The position numbers and the translations under genes were made by a program. A model generated the notes under the pieces. The model had not been told where the DNA came from and did not search any database. It saw only the letters and a list, made by a program, of their open reading frames with translations. From Ignavibacteriota bacterium (GTDB lineage: Bacteria > Bacteroidota > Ignavibacteria > Tepidaquicellales > Tepidaquicellaceae), in contig JAPLFJ010000018.1 of NCBI GenBank assembly GCA_026390735.1, forward strand, positions 1 through 56,547: a stretch of DNA of 56,547 nucleotides, read 5' to 3'. Shown piece after piece: positions 1 to 8,480 of the stretch; within the stretch, counting starts at the first letter, position 1; each line of letters starts with the position of its first letter.

Positions 1-69
1 CACATCTGTCCAAAATATTTCCTGAATATTCACGACTATATTTTTCTCAATAAAATTAATTTCTAAAAA

Positions 70-148
70 CCCTGAAAGGGTTTAATATGAATAACCACCG
101 GCGTAGCCGGTGGAACACACAAGCACCATACAACCCTGAATAGGGTTG
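70..148. repeat. REP-like array of three hairpins
   Basis: Three small GC-rich palindromes follow one another in AT-rich sequence: 70-80 (CCCTGAAAGGG), 95-113 (8-bp stem CCACCGGC with loop GTA) and 131-148 (7-bp stem CAACCCT with a 4-nt loop). A second array of the same style lies at 9948-10091. The arrangement resembles extragenic REP-type repeats; no RAYT transposase is in the window. Confidence 0.5.
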
Positions 149-244
149 AACATTCAAAGTTTAAATATACACTACAAATCAATCAATGTATTGTGAAGTA
201 TCTTAAATTGGGTTTGTATTTTAATAAGACAAATCTTCGCTTCA

Positions 245-276
245 AAATAACTAAATTTGCTCAAATTTAGTTATTT
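245..276. other. Perfect 15-bp hairpin
   Basis: AAATAACTAAATTTG is followed by CT and then its exact reverse complement, giving a 32-nt AT-rich stem-loop without a T-tract. It lies about 110 bases upstream of the HAD gene. It could be a transcript-end structure of a gene left of the window or part of the repeat segment 1-309. Confidence 0.5.
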
Positions 277-385
277 GTTAAAGTTCACAATTTATTTTGG
301 ACAGCTGTGGGAAATTTCAATAATTCGTGTACTTTTGGCATTTCAAAAGTTATTTAAATTCGTTAAAATGTACTTTGTTTAGAGT

Positions 386-1270
386 ATGCCTCTCAGGGCT
401 TTTTATTTTCATGAATTTATCGGAGCGAAAGAGATTATTAAAAAGGATTTAAAGAATATTAAGTTGATTGTTTCGGATGTTGACGGAACGCTTACTAATA
501 ACAATAATGAAGTTGGCGAAGAGACCATAGATTTAGTTAAAAAACTCGGACAAAAGGGAATACTTTTCACTTTTGCCACTCAAAGAATACATTCCTCAGT
601 TATCGATTTTGCCAGAAATCTTGAGATTGATATCCCGATTATCTCAGTTAACGGTGCTTTAATAAAAGACCTGAAGGGTAATGTTATCAGTAATTCTCTT
701 ATAAAACCGAAATATGTGAAGAAGGCAATTGACCTGGCAGAAAAATATTTTGTGAGGATTGCATTGTGTTACGGTGAAGAGATTGTCTATACAGAAAGTA
801 ATTCTGTCCTTCGTGATTTTATGTACAGGCTCGGCACAGAATACAGTCTCGTGGATAATTATAATAATTATCTTGATAATGTTCTTGAAATAATTATGCT
901 TGGTAATGAAAAGCAGACTATTAAGCATATACAGAAGAAGATGAATTTCCCCGCAAAGATATTCCATACTGCAAAATATTTCCGCTCAAGTTCGAAACAT
1001 GGTGTTTATCATCTTGAAGTCCGCAAGTCGGGTACAAGCAAGAAAACAGGTATGCAGAAACTTACAAAGCATCTTGGGTTTAAGAGAAAACAGGTTGCTG
1101 CACTCGGGGACTGGTTTAATGACAGGGATTTATTCGAATACGGCGGTTATAATGTTGCTCTGCAGAATGCTGTTGCAGAATTAAAACTTAAGGCGGATTA
1201 TGTTACAGAAAGAACGAATGATGAAGACGGTGTGGCGGAATTTCTGAAACTGGTTTATGATGCGCAGTAA
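386..1270 (+). CDS. HAD-superfamily (Cof/YidA-like) phosphatase
   Basis: A 294-residue Cof-type HAD hydrolase, a cytosolic Mg-dependent phosphatase family acting on small phosphorylated metabolites; the substrate cannot be told from sequence. Motif I is DVDGTLT with nucleophile D31 and D33. Motif II is around T65 (FATQR, replacing the usual TGR). A C2-type cap lies in the middle, and the C-terminal GDWFNDRD supplies acidic residues D242 and D246. Residues 1-22 form a short extension before the HAD core; no better ATG lies between it and motif I. No Shine-Dalgarno is evident. It stands alone, followed by a 500-base repeat-filled gap. Confidence 0.85.
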   Translation: MPLRAFYFHEFIGAKEIIKKDLKNIKLIVSDVDGTLTNNNNEVGEETIDLVKKLGQKGILFTFATQRIHSSVIDFARNLEIDIPIISVNGALIKDLKGNVISNSLIKPKYVKKAIDLAEKYFVRIALCYGEEIVYTESNSVLRDFMYRLGTEYSLVDNYNNYLDNVLEIIMLGNEKQTIKHIQKKMNFPAKIFHTAKYFRSSSKHGVYHLEVRKSGTSKKTGMQKLTKHLGFKRKQVAALGDWFNDRDLFEYGGYNVALQNAVAELKLKADYVTERTNDEDGVAEFLKLVYDAQ

Positions 1271-1769
1271 GAACAATTATGAATTATACAGTTACGAGTG
1301 AAAATCCGCCGCGGCGGACAAAACGGCAAAGAAATAGAAAAGAAAATTGGCACACTGATTTACACTGAAAGAGACTGATTTTCACAGATTAAGAGATTTT
1401 TCAGGCATAAAAACTGTAGTTCAAACATTCTTGTTTGAAACATTATGGAACAGAGCAAGAGATTTTTACAAGAATGCACAAACGACACGAATAAAAGAAG
1501 AAATGGCACAGCATAAAAGGCGATTAGAGCTGATTTTCACTGATTGTTTTTTAGGGTTAAAGATAAGAAAAGATAATTCTGGTTTACCAAAGTATGAATT
1601 AAGAATTATTAAGATAAGATTAAAGATAATTCACCACAGAGCACATCCGCCAAACAAGACGGCGGACGCATAAAACGTGCAGAGAAAAGATTTATGAGAA
1701 GTGAGAAAGTGAAGAAGTGAATTTCCGATTCCTTATAGAAAATTATATCTAATAAAATTTTATACTTAT
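1271..1769. repeat. Intergenic region of degenerate short-phrase repeats
   Basis: No credible gene. The stretch is built of recurring purine-rich words such as GGCACACTGATT, TTTCACTGATT and TTTTTAGGGTTAAAGATAAG, also found at 5740-6480 and 39640-40220. Two palindromes of the TCCGCC..GGCGGA type lie at 1305-1318 and 1646-1666. Bases 1437-1600 are duplicated at 5996-6160, with a core of about 80 bases almost identical. The open frame at 1431-1673 is an accident of this repeat, since it recurs at the second copy with a different N-terminus. Confidence 0.75.
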
Positions 1770-3389
1770 ATGAGAAAAATTGTTGAGTGTGTTCCGAATA
1801 TTTCGGAAGGACGCAATCAGGCGATTATTGATGCCTGTGCAGATGCAGTGAGAAAAGTTAAGGGTGTTAAGCTTCTTGATGTTGACCCCGGTAAATCAAC
1901 TAACCGTACTGTTTTTACTTTTGTCGGTGACCCTGAGTCTGTTGTTGAAGGTGCTTTCCAGTTTGCGAAAACAGCTTTTGAACTTATTGATATGAATCAG
2001 CACAAAGGCGAGCATCCGAGAATGGGTGCAGTTGACGTTTGTCCGTTTGTTCCTGTTGCTAACGTGACGGTTGAAGAATGTATAGATTGTGCGAAGAAAT
2101 ACGGTGAACGTGTCGGTAAAGAACTTGGGATCCCTGTTTATCTGTATGAAGAAGCATCAACAAATCCTGCAAGAAAAATGCTTAAGCAGATTCGTTCGGG
2201 CGAGTATGAAGGAATTAAAGATAAGATTTATAAACCTGAATGGAAACCCGATTTCGGTCCGCAGGAGTTTCTTCCTAAGTCAGGTGCGACGGTTACAGGT
2301 GTCAGGTTTTTCCTGATTGCTTATAACATAAATATACTCGGTACTAAAGAGCAGGCACACAGGATTGCTCTGAACATTCGTGAACAGGGAAGAAGTGCCG
2401 ATGAGCCGGGAAGACTGAAAGATGTTAAGGCAATCGGATGGTTCGTTGAAGAATACAATATGGCGCAGGTATCTATGAACCTTGATAATTTCAGGGTTAC
2501 ACCTCCGCACGTTGCGTTTGAAGAATGTCTGAAAGATGCGAAAGAAATAAATATAGCAGTCGCCGGAAGTGAACTCGTTGGACTCATTCCGCTTGAGGCT
2601 ATGCTCAAGGCGGCTGATTATTATATGGCAAAGGAAAACTTATTCATCATAGATGAAAAGCAAAAGATTCGTTTGGTTATTGAGCGTATGGGTCTGTCAT
2701 CGATTGCTCAGTTTATACCCGAAAAAAGGATTATAGAATATATGCTTGACGATGAAGTTCAGGAACCGCTTGCGAATATGTCGGTTAGGGACTTTGTTGA
2801 ACTTGTTGGTGCAAGGACATCTGCTCCGGGCGGAGGAAGTGTTTCTGCGTTGGCAGCATCGCTCGGTGCGGGACTCGGTGCAATGATGGGGTGGATGAGT
2901 TACGGAAGCAAGAAATTTGAACATCTTGACTCTAAAATGAGAAAGTTTATTCCGCCTTTACATATTGCAATGAAGGAATTGATTTCTATGATTGATGCCG
3001 ATACTAATGCGTTTAACGATTATATGCTTGCGATGCGTTTACCGAAGAATACTGACGAAGAGAAGAAAATAAGAAATCAGAAAATGCAGGAAGGATTGAA
3101 GAAAGCTGTTGAAGTTCCGCTTAAGGTTATGAGGACTGCCGACGGCTGCTGGGAATGGATGAATGAACTTGCGAAGGTTGGTAATGCTTCTTCTGCTTCT
3201 GACCTTGAAGTTGGTGCTAAATGCCTGGAAACAGGTATCTGGGGCGCGTTTAAGAACGTGAAGATAAATCTTCCGCAGATTGAAGATGCTGAATATAAAT
3301 CTAAAGTGGTTAAAGAGGGTGAGGAGATATTAGACAGGGCTTTGAAGGCGTTGAAAAAGATTGAGAAGGTTATAGCTTCGCGAGTTTAG
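1770..3389 (+). CDS. ftcD: Bifunctional glutamate formimidoyltransferase / formimidotetrahydrofolate cyclodeaminase
   Basis: A 539-residue fusion of two folate enzymes of histidine breakdown. The N-terminal part (about 1-325) moves the formimino group of formimino-glutamate to tetrahydrofolate: it has PNISEGR (9-15) and GEHPRMGA with H82, matching the catalytic histidine of the mammalian enzyme. The C-terminal part (about 335-539) is the helical cyclodeaminase giving methenyl-THF and ammonia, marked by APGGGS (352-357). Length and order equal mammalian FTCD; many bacteria keep the two as separate proteins. No hutHUI genes are in the window, so it is either a dispersed pathway member or used for one-carbon supply. 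The stop codon overlaps a 7-bp tandem repeat. Confidence 0.93.
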   Translation: MRKIVECVPNISEGRNQAIIDACADAVRKVKGVKLLDVDPGKSTNRTVFTFVGDPESVVEGAFQFAKTAFELIDMNQHKGEHPRMGAVDVCPFVPVANVTVEECIDCAKKYGERVGKELGIPVYLYEEASTNPARKMLKQIRSGEYEGIKDKIYKPEWKPDFGPQEFLPKSGATVTGVRFFLIAYNINILGTKEQAHRIALNIREQGRSADEPGRLKDVKAIGWFVEEYNMAQVSMNLDNFRVTPPHVAFEECLKDAKEINIAVAGSELVGLIPLEAMLKAADYYMAKENLFIIDEKQKIRLVIERMGLSSIAQFIPEKRIIEYMLDDEVQEPLANMSVRDFVELVGARTSAPGGGSVSALAASLGAGLGAMMGWMSYGSKKFEHLDSKMRKFIPPLHIAMKELISMIDADTNAFNDYMLAMRLPKNTDEEKKIRNQKMQEGLKKAVEVPLKVMRTADGCWEWMNELAKVGNASSASDLEVGAKCLETGIWGAFKNVKINLPQIEDAEYKSKVVKEGEEILDRALKALKKIEKVIASRV

Positions 3390-3414
3390 AATATAGAATA
3401 TAGAATATAGAATA
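3387..3414. repeat. Tandem repeat of TAGAATA, four copies
   Basis: Four exact consecutive copies of the heptamer TAGAATA begin at the ftcD stop codon (TAG at 3387-3389). Repeat-number changes would therefore leave the protein unchanged. Confidence 0.9.
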
Positions 3415-3540
3415 TGTGAGATTGAAAGATAGCACCACAGAGCCCACAGAGAAGGCACAGAGGGACACAGAGAAGAGATTAATTTAGGCAAAGAGAATAG
3501 ATAAGATCTACAAAGTAACAAGGTAACAAAGTAAGGAAGT
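3415..3540. repeat. Short-phrase intergenic repeat (CACAGAG words)
   Basis: Contains repeated words built on CACAGAG/CCCACAGAGAAGG and GTAACAAGGTAACAAAGTAA, belonging to the same degenerate phrase family as the larger intergenic regions of the window. No gene is seen. Confidence 0.6.
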
Positions 3541-3573
3541 TAGAAAGATACTGAATAAAAAGTTATAATTATA

Positions 3574-3602
3574 AGGCAGAGTAGAATCTGCCTTTTTGTT
3601 TT
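3574..3602 (+). terminator. Rho-independent terminator after ftcD
   Basis: Stem AGGCAGA / TCTGCCT (7 bp) with a 6-nt loop followed by TTTTTGTTTTT. It sits between the converging ftcD and AlbA_2 genes; the T-tract is clear only for the plus strand. Confidence 0.8.
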
Positions 3603-4244
3603 TCAGGCAATGGTATAAAATTCTTTGTTGTCGAGTCTGTGATGGCGCAGTACTCCTGCACGAACCAGGTTCACGAGTGTGCGGCTTGCACGCCTTTCTG
3701 AAATATTGGACAGTTTTTTGAATTCTCTAACTGTGATTGTATTGTTCACTTCAAGGTATTTAATCAGTGTTTTATCGAGTTCGCCGAGTGAGATGATTAA
3801 GGGTGATGAGTCGACGTTTGAGAATCTCAGTATGTTTGCTGTTTCTTTAGAGGCTATTATGGACTTGTCGTTAAACCTTACGTAGACACGTGATGTTTCT
3901 TTGTCGTTTTCGTCAATTAATCTGTGAGGTTTCTTTCTGCTTTCGGGAATTTCTATAACTACTACGTCTTTTGATTTGATTGGTATGATTTCGGTTTTAA
4001 AGATGATTTCCGGTTCGCAGTAAAATCTTGCGGCAGTATCAATCAGGTCAAGTTCGGATTTCTCACTTTCAACTCCGAAGATTTTTCCGTCATCGTCAAC
4101 TCCGAAGAAAATAAAACCTCCTTTGGTGTTTGCAAAAGCAATCATCTCTTTCGCAATCTTTTCGGGAGTGGAAAACTTCCTTTTAAACTCTATCTTCTCG
4201 TTTTCGCCTTCTTCAATAAGTTTGAAAAGTTCTATAGTGTACAT
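3603..4244 (-). CDS. AlbA_2 (Schlafen-type) domain protein with winged-helix C-terminus
   Basis: A 213-residue protein. Residues 10-125 form an AlbA_2/divergent AAA-4 domain: an E-rich start with EKIEFKRKF (17-25), then AFANTKGGFIFFGVDDDG (36-53), as in putative nucleic-acid-binding regulators. Residues about 155-213 look like a winged helix (ISERRASRTLVNLVRAGVL). A DNA-binding regulatory role is inferred; the target is unknown. It is the last gene of a minus-strand operon and abuts ruvX exactly: the ruvX stop codon is immediately followed by this ATG, suggesting translational coupling. Confidence 0.75.
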   Translation of the reverse strand: MYTIELFKLIEEGENEKIEFKRKFSTPEKIAKEMIAFANTKGGFIFFGVDDDGKIFGVESEKSELDLIDTAARFYCEPEIIFKTEIIPIKSKDVVVIEIPESRKKPHRLIDENDKETSRVYVRFNDKSIIASKETANILRFSNVDSSPLIISLGELDKTLIKYLEVNNTITVREFKKLSNISERRASRTLVNLVRAGVLRHHRLDNKEFYTIA

Positions 4245-4691
4245 TTAAACTTTATTCTTTGCCGTGTCTATGTAATCCTGTAAAATTATCTGTGCCGATA
4301 TTGAATCGAGTATTCCTTTTTCCTCTCTTTTCTTCTTGCTCAATCCTGAGTTCTGCAGGCTGTACTGAGCGAGACTGCTCGTTAGTCTTTCATCCAGAAA
4401 ATGAATCTCACATTCAAGAGAGTGTTTCTGCAAAAAATTAACAAGAGTACTCCTGAATTTATCGACGTCATCGGTTGAATGTGTTTTTTCCTGATTGAAT
4501 CTGAGAGGATAACCAATAATGATCTTACATACGTTTTCGGATTTTATCAGTGCAATGAGTTTTTCAAACGTATCTTTCCCGTTAAGGATGTGATCCCTCT
4601 GGAAAGCATATGATTTGCTCTCATCACTTACTGAAATCCCTATACGTTTTAAACCAAAGTCGATGCCGAGATATTTTGTGCCTGTGTTCAA
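4245..4691 (-). CDS. ruvX: Putative pre-16S rRNA nuclease / Holliday junction resolvase-like YqgF
   Basis: A 148-residue RNase H-fold nuclease of the YqgF family. The first acidic motif is GIDFGLKRIG with D11, the second region is IIIGYPLRFN (57-66), then FLDERLTS with D100/E101 and a final acidic residue near D129 (GILDSISAQIIL). In E. coli the family trims the 5' end of pre-16S rRNA; a resolvase role has also been proposed. Length is normal (about 140). It is the third gene of the operon pgsA - HU - ruvX - AlbA_2. Confidence 0.88.
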   Translation of the reverse strand: MNTGTKYLGIDFGLKRIGISVSDESKSYAFQRDHILNGKDTFEKLIALIKSENVCKIIIGYPLRFNQEKTHSTDDVDKFRSTLVNFLQKHSLECEIHFLDERLTSSLAQYSLQNSGLSKKKREEKGILDSISAQIILQDYIDTAKNKV

Positions 4692-4708
4692 ATATGATTT
4701 CTGATAAA

Positions 4709-5068
4709 TTACTTATCAGTGAAATCTGACTTCAGGAAATTCTTTAATAATTTACCAGGTTTAAAATGCATTTTCCTTCTGCCCGGAACGTACACAAATT
4801 CTCCTGTCTGAAGGTTTCTTGCCTTTGGTTTTGGTTTGGTTTTCTTAACTTCGAAAACTCCAAATTCTCTTATCTCAATCCTTACGATTGGGTCTGCTGA
4901 CATTATTAACTCTCTCATCGAATCAAAAAGAGAATCGACAATAACTTTTCTTGTTACTCTTTTCCCGAGTAACTTTTCTTCCATTTTTTTCTCGACATCT
5001 TTTCTTGTAAGTGTCGGAATCCTTGGCAGTGTTCTTCTGGTTTTTTTAACTTCACCGCTGTTTTCCAT
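4709..5068 (-). CDS. HU/IHF-family DNA-binding protein
   Basis: A 119-residue nucleoid-type protein. Residues about 20-112 match the HU fold: an N-terminal helical pair (LTRKDVEKKMEEKL, KVIVDSLFDSMREL), the IREFGVFEVKKTKPKPKARN strand-and-arm start, and TGEFVYVPGRRKMHFKPGKLLK at the end. HU is about 90 residues; this one has about 20 extra basic N-terminal residues (KKTRRTLPRIP). It probably bends or wraps DNA as a dimer. It lies 17 bases upstream of ruvX and just after pgsA, in one operon. Confidence 0.88.
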   Translation of the reverse strand: MENSGEVKKTRRTLPRIPTLTRKDVEKKMEEKLLGKRVTRKVIVDSLFDSMRELIMSADPIVRIEIREFGVFEVKKTKPKPKARNLQTGEFVYVPGRRKMHFKPGKLLKNFLKSDFTDK

Positions 5069-5073
5069 ATGTG

Positions 5074-5625
5074 TTAATCTCCTATAGATTTATAAAATCT
5101 CATTAAATACAGATATAATGAATAAATTATTAATATAACTGATATATAGTAAAGATAACTGATAACATTTTTTAAAAGTTCACAACTTCCGGTATTAAAT
5201 ACTGTTAATAAGATAATTATGCCTATACTGAATACGGCTGCTTTGCCCGGATAGTTGGACATTAAGACAATTTTGTTCTTCGATTTGAGGTAGAGTCCGA
5301 ATAATATTATCAGTAAATCCCTTGCTATCACTACTATGAAGAACCACGTCTCGACCCTTCCCTGAAGATAAAGAATTATTACTATGCTTACTACTGCAAT
5401 TTTATCAGCAAGCGGGTCAATGATTTTTCCGAGTTCAGAAACCTGATTTAATTTACGTGCGAGATAACCATCGAGTAAATCTGATACATACATTGCTACA
5501 AGTATTGCGGCAATAATAATTGTGTTACTGTCACTCTGATTTATCAAAAGATACATTAATGGTATTACGAGTAATACTCTTAATATGGATACCTGGTTTG
5601 ATATGTATAAAATCTCTTTTTTCAA
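5074..5625 (-). CDS. pgsA: CDP-diacylglycerol--glycerol-3-phosphate 3-phosphatidyltransferase
   Basis: A 183-residue integral membrane CDP-alcohol phosphatidyltransferase. The family signature DG-x2-AR-x8-G-x3-D-x3-D is complete (D52, G53, A56, R57, G66, D70, D74). Four or more hydrophobic segments follow. It makes phosphatidylglycerol phosphate from CDP-diacylglycerol, the first committed step to acidic phospholipids. Compared with pssA at 7770, the sequence between the signature and C-terminus and the IIDPLADK context are typical of PgsA. It is first in the minus-strand operon with the HU-like protein, ruvX and the AlbA_2 gene. Confidence 0.88.
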   Translation of the reverse strand: MKKEILYISNQVSILRVLLVIPLMYLLINQSDSNTIIIAAILVAMYVSDLLDGYLARKLNQVSELGKIIDPLADKIAVVSIVIILYLQGRVETWFFIVVIARDLLIILFGLYLKSKNKIVLMSNYPGKAAVFSIGIIILLTVFNTGSCELLKNVISYLYYISVILIIYSLYLYLMRFYKSIGD

Positions 5626-5639
5626 TGGTTTAATATCTA

Positions 5640-6580
5640 TTAATACCGAACTTAAGTAAGTTAATGAATTTAAGAATTAATTAAACTATATTATTTATGC
5701 TTTAGTTAATATATTTTTGGGGAGGATTCAGGCATCAGGCTCTTGGCAGCAGGCATTAGGGAGTAAGGAGGATACCCATTATGAATGATGAATGATGAAT
5801 TATGAATGAAGAGAAGGAATGGAGTCCGCCGCGGCGGAGCAAGAAAAGATAAAAGAAGAAATGGCACACTGATTCTCACTGAAAGAACTGATGTTCACAG
5901 ATTAAAAGATTTTCTAGAGTTAGAGCAGGAGAGCAATTATGAATTTGTCTGTAGTCCCGAACCCGCGAAGCGGCTCGCTTTATACATTCCTGTCGGAAAC
6001 AATATGGAATAGAGCAAGAAATATTTACCAGAAGGCACAAAGGACACGAAGAAGAGAAGAAATAGCACAGCATAAAAGACGATTAGAGCTGATTTTCACT
6101 GATTGTTTTTTAGGGTTAAAGATAAGAAAAGATAATTCTGGTTTACCAGATTATGAATTATGAATGAAGAGAAGGAATGGAATCCGCCACGGCGGACTGA
6201 AAGAGCTGATAAGAGCGAATTGGAATTTAGTTGGCAAGAGCAAAAGAATATTCATTGTAAGAGCAAAAAGATTCCTCCTTGGAGGGGTGGCTGCGAAGCA
6301 GACGGGGTGGGTTGGAGGTGTTTATTATTAAAAAGTAAGACCCACAACATTCCGCCGCGGCGGACCGGAAGAGCGGATAAGAACGGATAGAGATTATTTA
6401 GAGTAAGAGATATTTCCGCCAAAAATAGCGGCGGACACAAAGTACGTGGATTTTTCAGGGTTAGATATAAACATTAATCAGGATTTAATGATTAGCAGAA
6501 ATAATCATTGGTAAAGGGTTAATATTAAATGAATAAACAATTGTAAGAAGGTAATAAGTAAGCAAAATGAAAATTATAAT
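5640..6580. repeat. Long intergenic repeat region between divergent genes
   Basis: About 940 bases without a credible gene, holding whatever promoters serve pgsA (minus) and the cysteine desulfurase (plus). It contains stuttered ATGAATGATGAATTATGAAT words (5780-5815), a near-copy of 1437-1600 at 5996-6160, and palindromes TCCGCC..GGCGGA at 5825-5838, 6183-6196, 6351-6364 and 6415-6435. A GC-rich patch near 6270-6328 has the words CTCCTTGGAGGGGTGG and GCAGACGGGGTGGG. The open frames here (5806, 5939, 6160) have no family resemblance and share the repeat words, so I treat them as spurious. Confidence 0.75.
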
Positions 6581-7723
6581 ATGACAACATATCTGGATAA
6601 TGCGGCTTCAACAAAGATTGATGAGAGAGTTTTAGATGCAATGCTTCCGTACCTGAAAGAGAATTATGGTAATCCTTCTTCGGCGCATAAACAGGGGAAA
6701 TTGCTGAAAGTTTTAATTGAGGATGCAAGGGAATCTATTGCAGGTTTTTTCGGGACTAAACCAAAGGAGATATTCTTCACAAGCGGCGGAACAGAATCAA
6801 ATAATTTTGCTATTAAAGGATGTGCTTTTGCATCCGGAGGAAAATTTCACGGAATTACTTCTTCGATTGAGCATCCTGCAGTTCTCGAGACGTATAATTA
6901 TCTTTGTAAATTTGGTTTTGAGGCTGATGTTGTTAAACCTGATTCCTGCGGAATGATAAGCCCTTCTTCAATTGAAAGCAAAATTAAAGACAGTACGAAA
7001 CTTGTTTCAGTGATGCATGCGAACAATGAAATCGGGAATATAAATGATGTTAAAACCATAAGCGGCATCTGCAGGTCAAGAGGTATTCTTTTCCATAGCG
7101 ATACAGTCCAGAGTATCGGCAAGATGTCTGTTAAACCTAAAGAACTTGGTATGGATTTTCTTACGCTTTCTGCTCATAAGATTTACGGACCTAAGGGTAT
7201 CGGAATATTATTCGTTGACGGGAATGTTAAGATTGATAAATACGTTCACGGCGGAAGCCAGGAAAGGAATATGCGCGGCGGTACGGAAAATGCTGCTTCG
7301 ATTGCAGGTCTTAAGCGTGCCGTAGAAATTCTGAAGGATTCAATGGAAGATGATATTGAACATTGTGCATCTTTAAAAAATATTCTGATAAAAGAGTTAA
7401 ACGGTTCATTTTCCGGAATGTATGTGATAAACGGGAATCAGGAATGTTCTCTTCCTAATATACTGAATGTTTCATTCCTTCCTAGTAAACTGAAATTCTC
7501 ATCAGGAATGCTTCCTGTCTTGCTTGATTTAAAAGATGTGGCTGTGTCAGGCGGTTCTGCCTGTTCGTCCGGGTCGCTTAAACCGTCAGGTGTATTGCTG
7601 GAAATGGGAATAGAGGAATCTATAGCATCATCTACAATAAGAGTTTCCTTCGGAAGGTTTAATACTGTGAAGGATGTTGATATATTGATAAAGTCTTTGA
7701 AAGAGATATTCGGGAAGAACTGA
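6581..7723 (+). CDS. Cysteine desulfurase (NifS/IscS class)
   Basis: A 380-residue PLP enzyme that takes sulfur from cysteine for Fe-S cluster or thio-cofactor synthesis. It begins with the family opening YLDNAAST; FFTSGGTESNN (65-75) binds PLP phosphate, HANNEIG (146-152) follows, and SAHKIYGPKG carries the Schiff-base lysine K200. The catalytic cysteine C328 sits in SGGSACSSGS, the extended loop of the NifS/IscS group. No iscU or iscA follows, so whether it is IscS or a NifS-like paralogue is open. It stands alone, converging on pssA. Confidence 0.9.
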   Translation: MTTYLDNAASTKIDERVLDAMLPYLKENYGNPSSAHKQGKLLKVLIEDARESIAGFFGTKPKEIFFTSGGTESNNFAIKGCAFASGGKFHGITSSIEHPAVLETYNYLCKFGFEADVVKPDSCGMISPSSIESKIKDSTKLVSVMHANNEIGNINDVKTISGICRSRGILFHSDTVQSIGKMSVKPKELGMDFLTLSAHKIYGPKGIGILFVDGNVKIDKYVHGGSQERNMRGGTENAASIAGLKRAVEILKDSMEDDIEHCASLKNILIKELNGSFSGMYVINGNQECSLPNILNVSFLPSKLKFSSGMLPVLLDLKDVAVSGGSACSSGSLKPSGVLLEMGIEESIASSTIRVSFGRFNTVKDVDILIKSLKEIFGKN

Positions 7724-7769
7724 GTAAGGTAAAGAGGTGAAACAGGAATTTAAAGTTTAAAGATTGAAC

Positions 7770-8480
7770 TTATCTGGATTTCTTTGTTTTCTGAGGGATG
7801 AAAGTTGTTATTATTCCAAGAAGAACGTACAGAATACTAAGCGGGAATAAGGCTACTCCTTTTGTTACAATAATAATAATAATGCCAACCGTTAGAATTG
7901 TGAAATGCAAAGGATTTGATCTGATTGCTTTTGCGTTAAACGACGGCATTATCGGGAATCTGAATTTACTAACCATAAGCAGTGAAGTACCTATAGTAAT
8001 TACAAAAATTAAAACTTCACTTACGTTGTGAGAAAATATTTTATCGTGAAAGAATATAAGATAAGAGCACAGTATCAGTGCCGACATCGGTGTCGGGATT
8101 CCGTAGAAAACATCCTTTGTGTATCCTGTTAAGGAAATATTAAACCTTGCGAGTCTGATAGCCGAGAATGCCATTACCATTGACGATACGAGGATTCCCA
8201 TTGCATTGTAATCTTTAAAGAATGCATTGTACAAAAGGAATGAAGGTGCAAAACCGAAAGATATTACATCCGATAATGAATCGAGTTCTACTCCGAAATC
8301 CGAAGAAGAATGCAGGATTCTTGCCACAAGTCCGTCAAGAACATCGAACACCGCTGCATAACCTATGAACATAACTGCCTGTTCATATTCACCGTGTGAT
8401 GAACTGATGACTGACATAAACCCGCAAAAGGCATTCAGTATCGTAAATAAACTCGGAATAAATTTCTTGGAAATTATCAT
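7770..8480 (-). CDS. pssA: CDP-diacylglycerol--serine O-phosphatidyltransferase
   Basis: A 236-residue membrane enzyme making phosphatidylserine from CDP-diacylglycerol and serine. The CDP-alcohol phosphotransferase motif is complete: D49-G50, A53-R54, G63, D67, D71, followed by SFGFAPSFLLY, typical of the Bacillus-type PssA. About six further hydrophobic segments. It overlaps the 3' end of psd by 4 bases (ATGA), so decarboxylase and synthase are co-translated and together yield phosphatidylethanolamine. Confidence 0.92.
   Translation of the reverse strand: MIISKKFIPSLFTILNAFCGFMSVISSSHGEYEQAVMFIGYAAVFDVLDGLVARILHSSSDFGVELDSLSDVISFGFAPSFLLYNAFFKDYNAMGILVSSMVMAFSAIRLARFNISLTGYTKDVFYGIPTPMSALILCSYLIFFHDKIFSHNVSEVLIFVITIGTSLLMVSKFRFPIMPSFNAKAIRSNPLHFTILTVGIIIIIVTKGVALFPLSILYVLLGIITTFIPQKTKKSR

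Larger units (their letters stand above)
1..309. repeat. Inverted-repeat-bounded non-coding segment (possible MITE-like element)
   Basis: No gene is visible here. Bases 1-17 (CACATCTGTCCAAAATA) match the reverse complement of 293-309 at 16 of 17 positions, so the segment has terminal inverted repeats. Inside are three short hairpins (70-148) and a perfect 15-bp stem with a 2-nt loop (245-276). Such a structure fits a non-autonomous mobile element, but the left end coincides with the window edge, so no target-site duplication can be judged and the element may extend further left. Confidence 0.4.

Noticed and set aside
1431-1673. Open frame of 80 codons in the first phrase block
   Set aside because: It shares its sequence with a frame at 5939-6163 only because the DNA is duplicated; the ends differ, there is no family resemblance, and the words belong to the intergenic repeat.
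1770-3389. Histidine utilisation operon around ftcD
   Set aside because: No hutH, hutU or hutI is adjacent on either side; only the fused gene itself is present.
5806-6390. Three open frames of 68-76 codons in the second phrase block
   Set aside because: They consist of repeat words and GC palindromes, overlap each other and lack any protein-like pattern.
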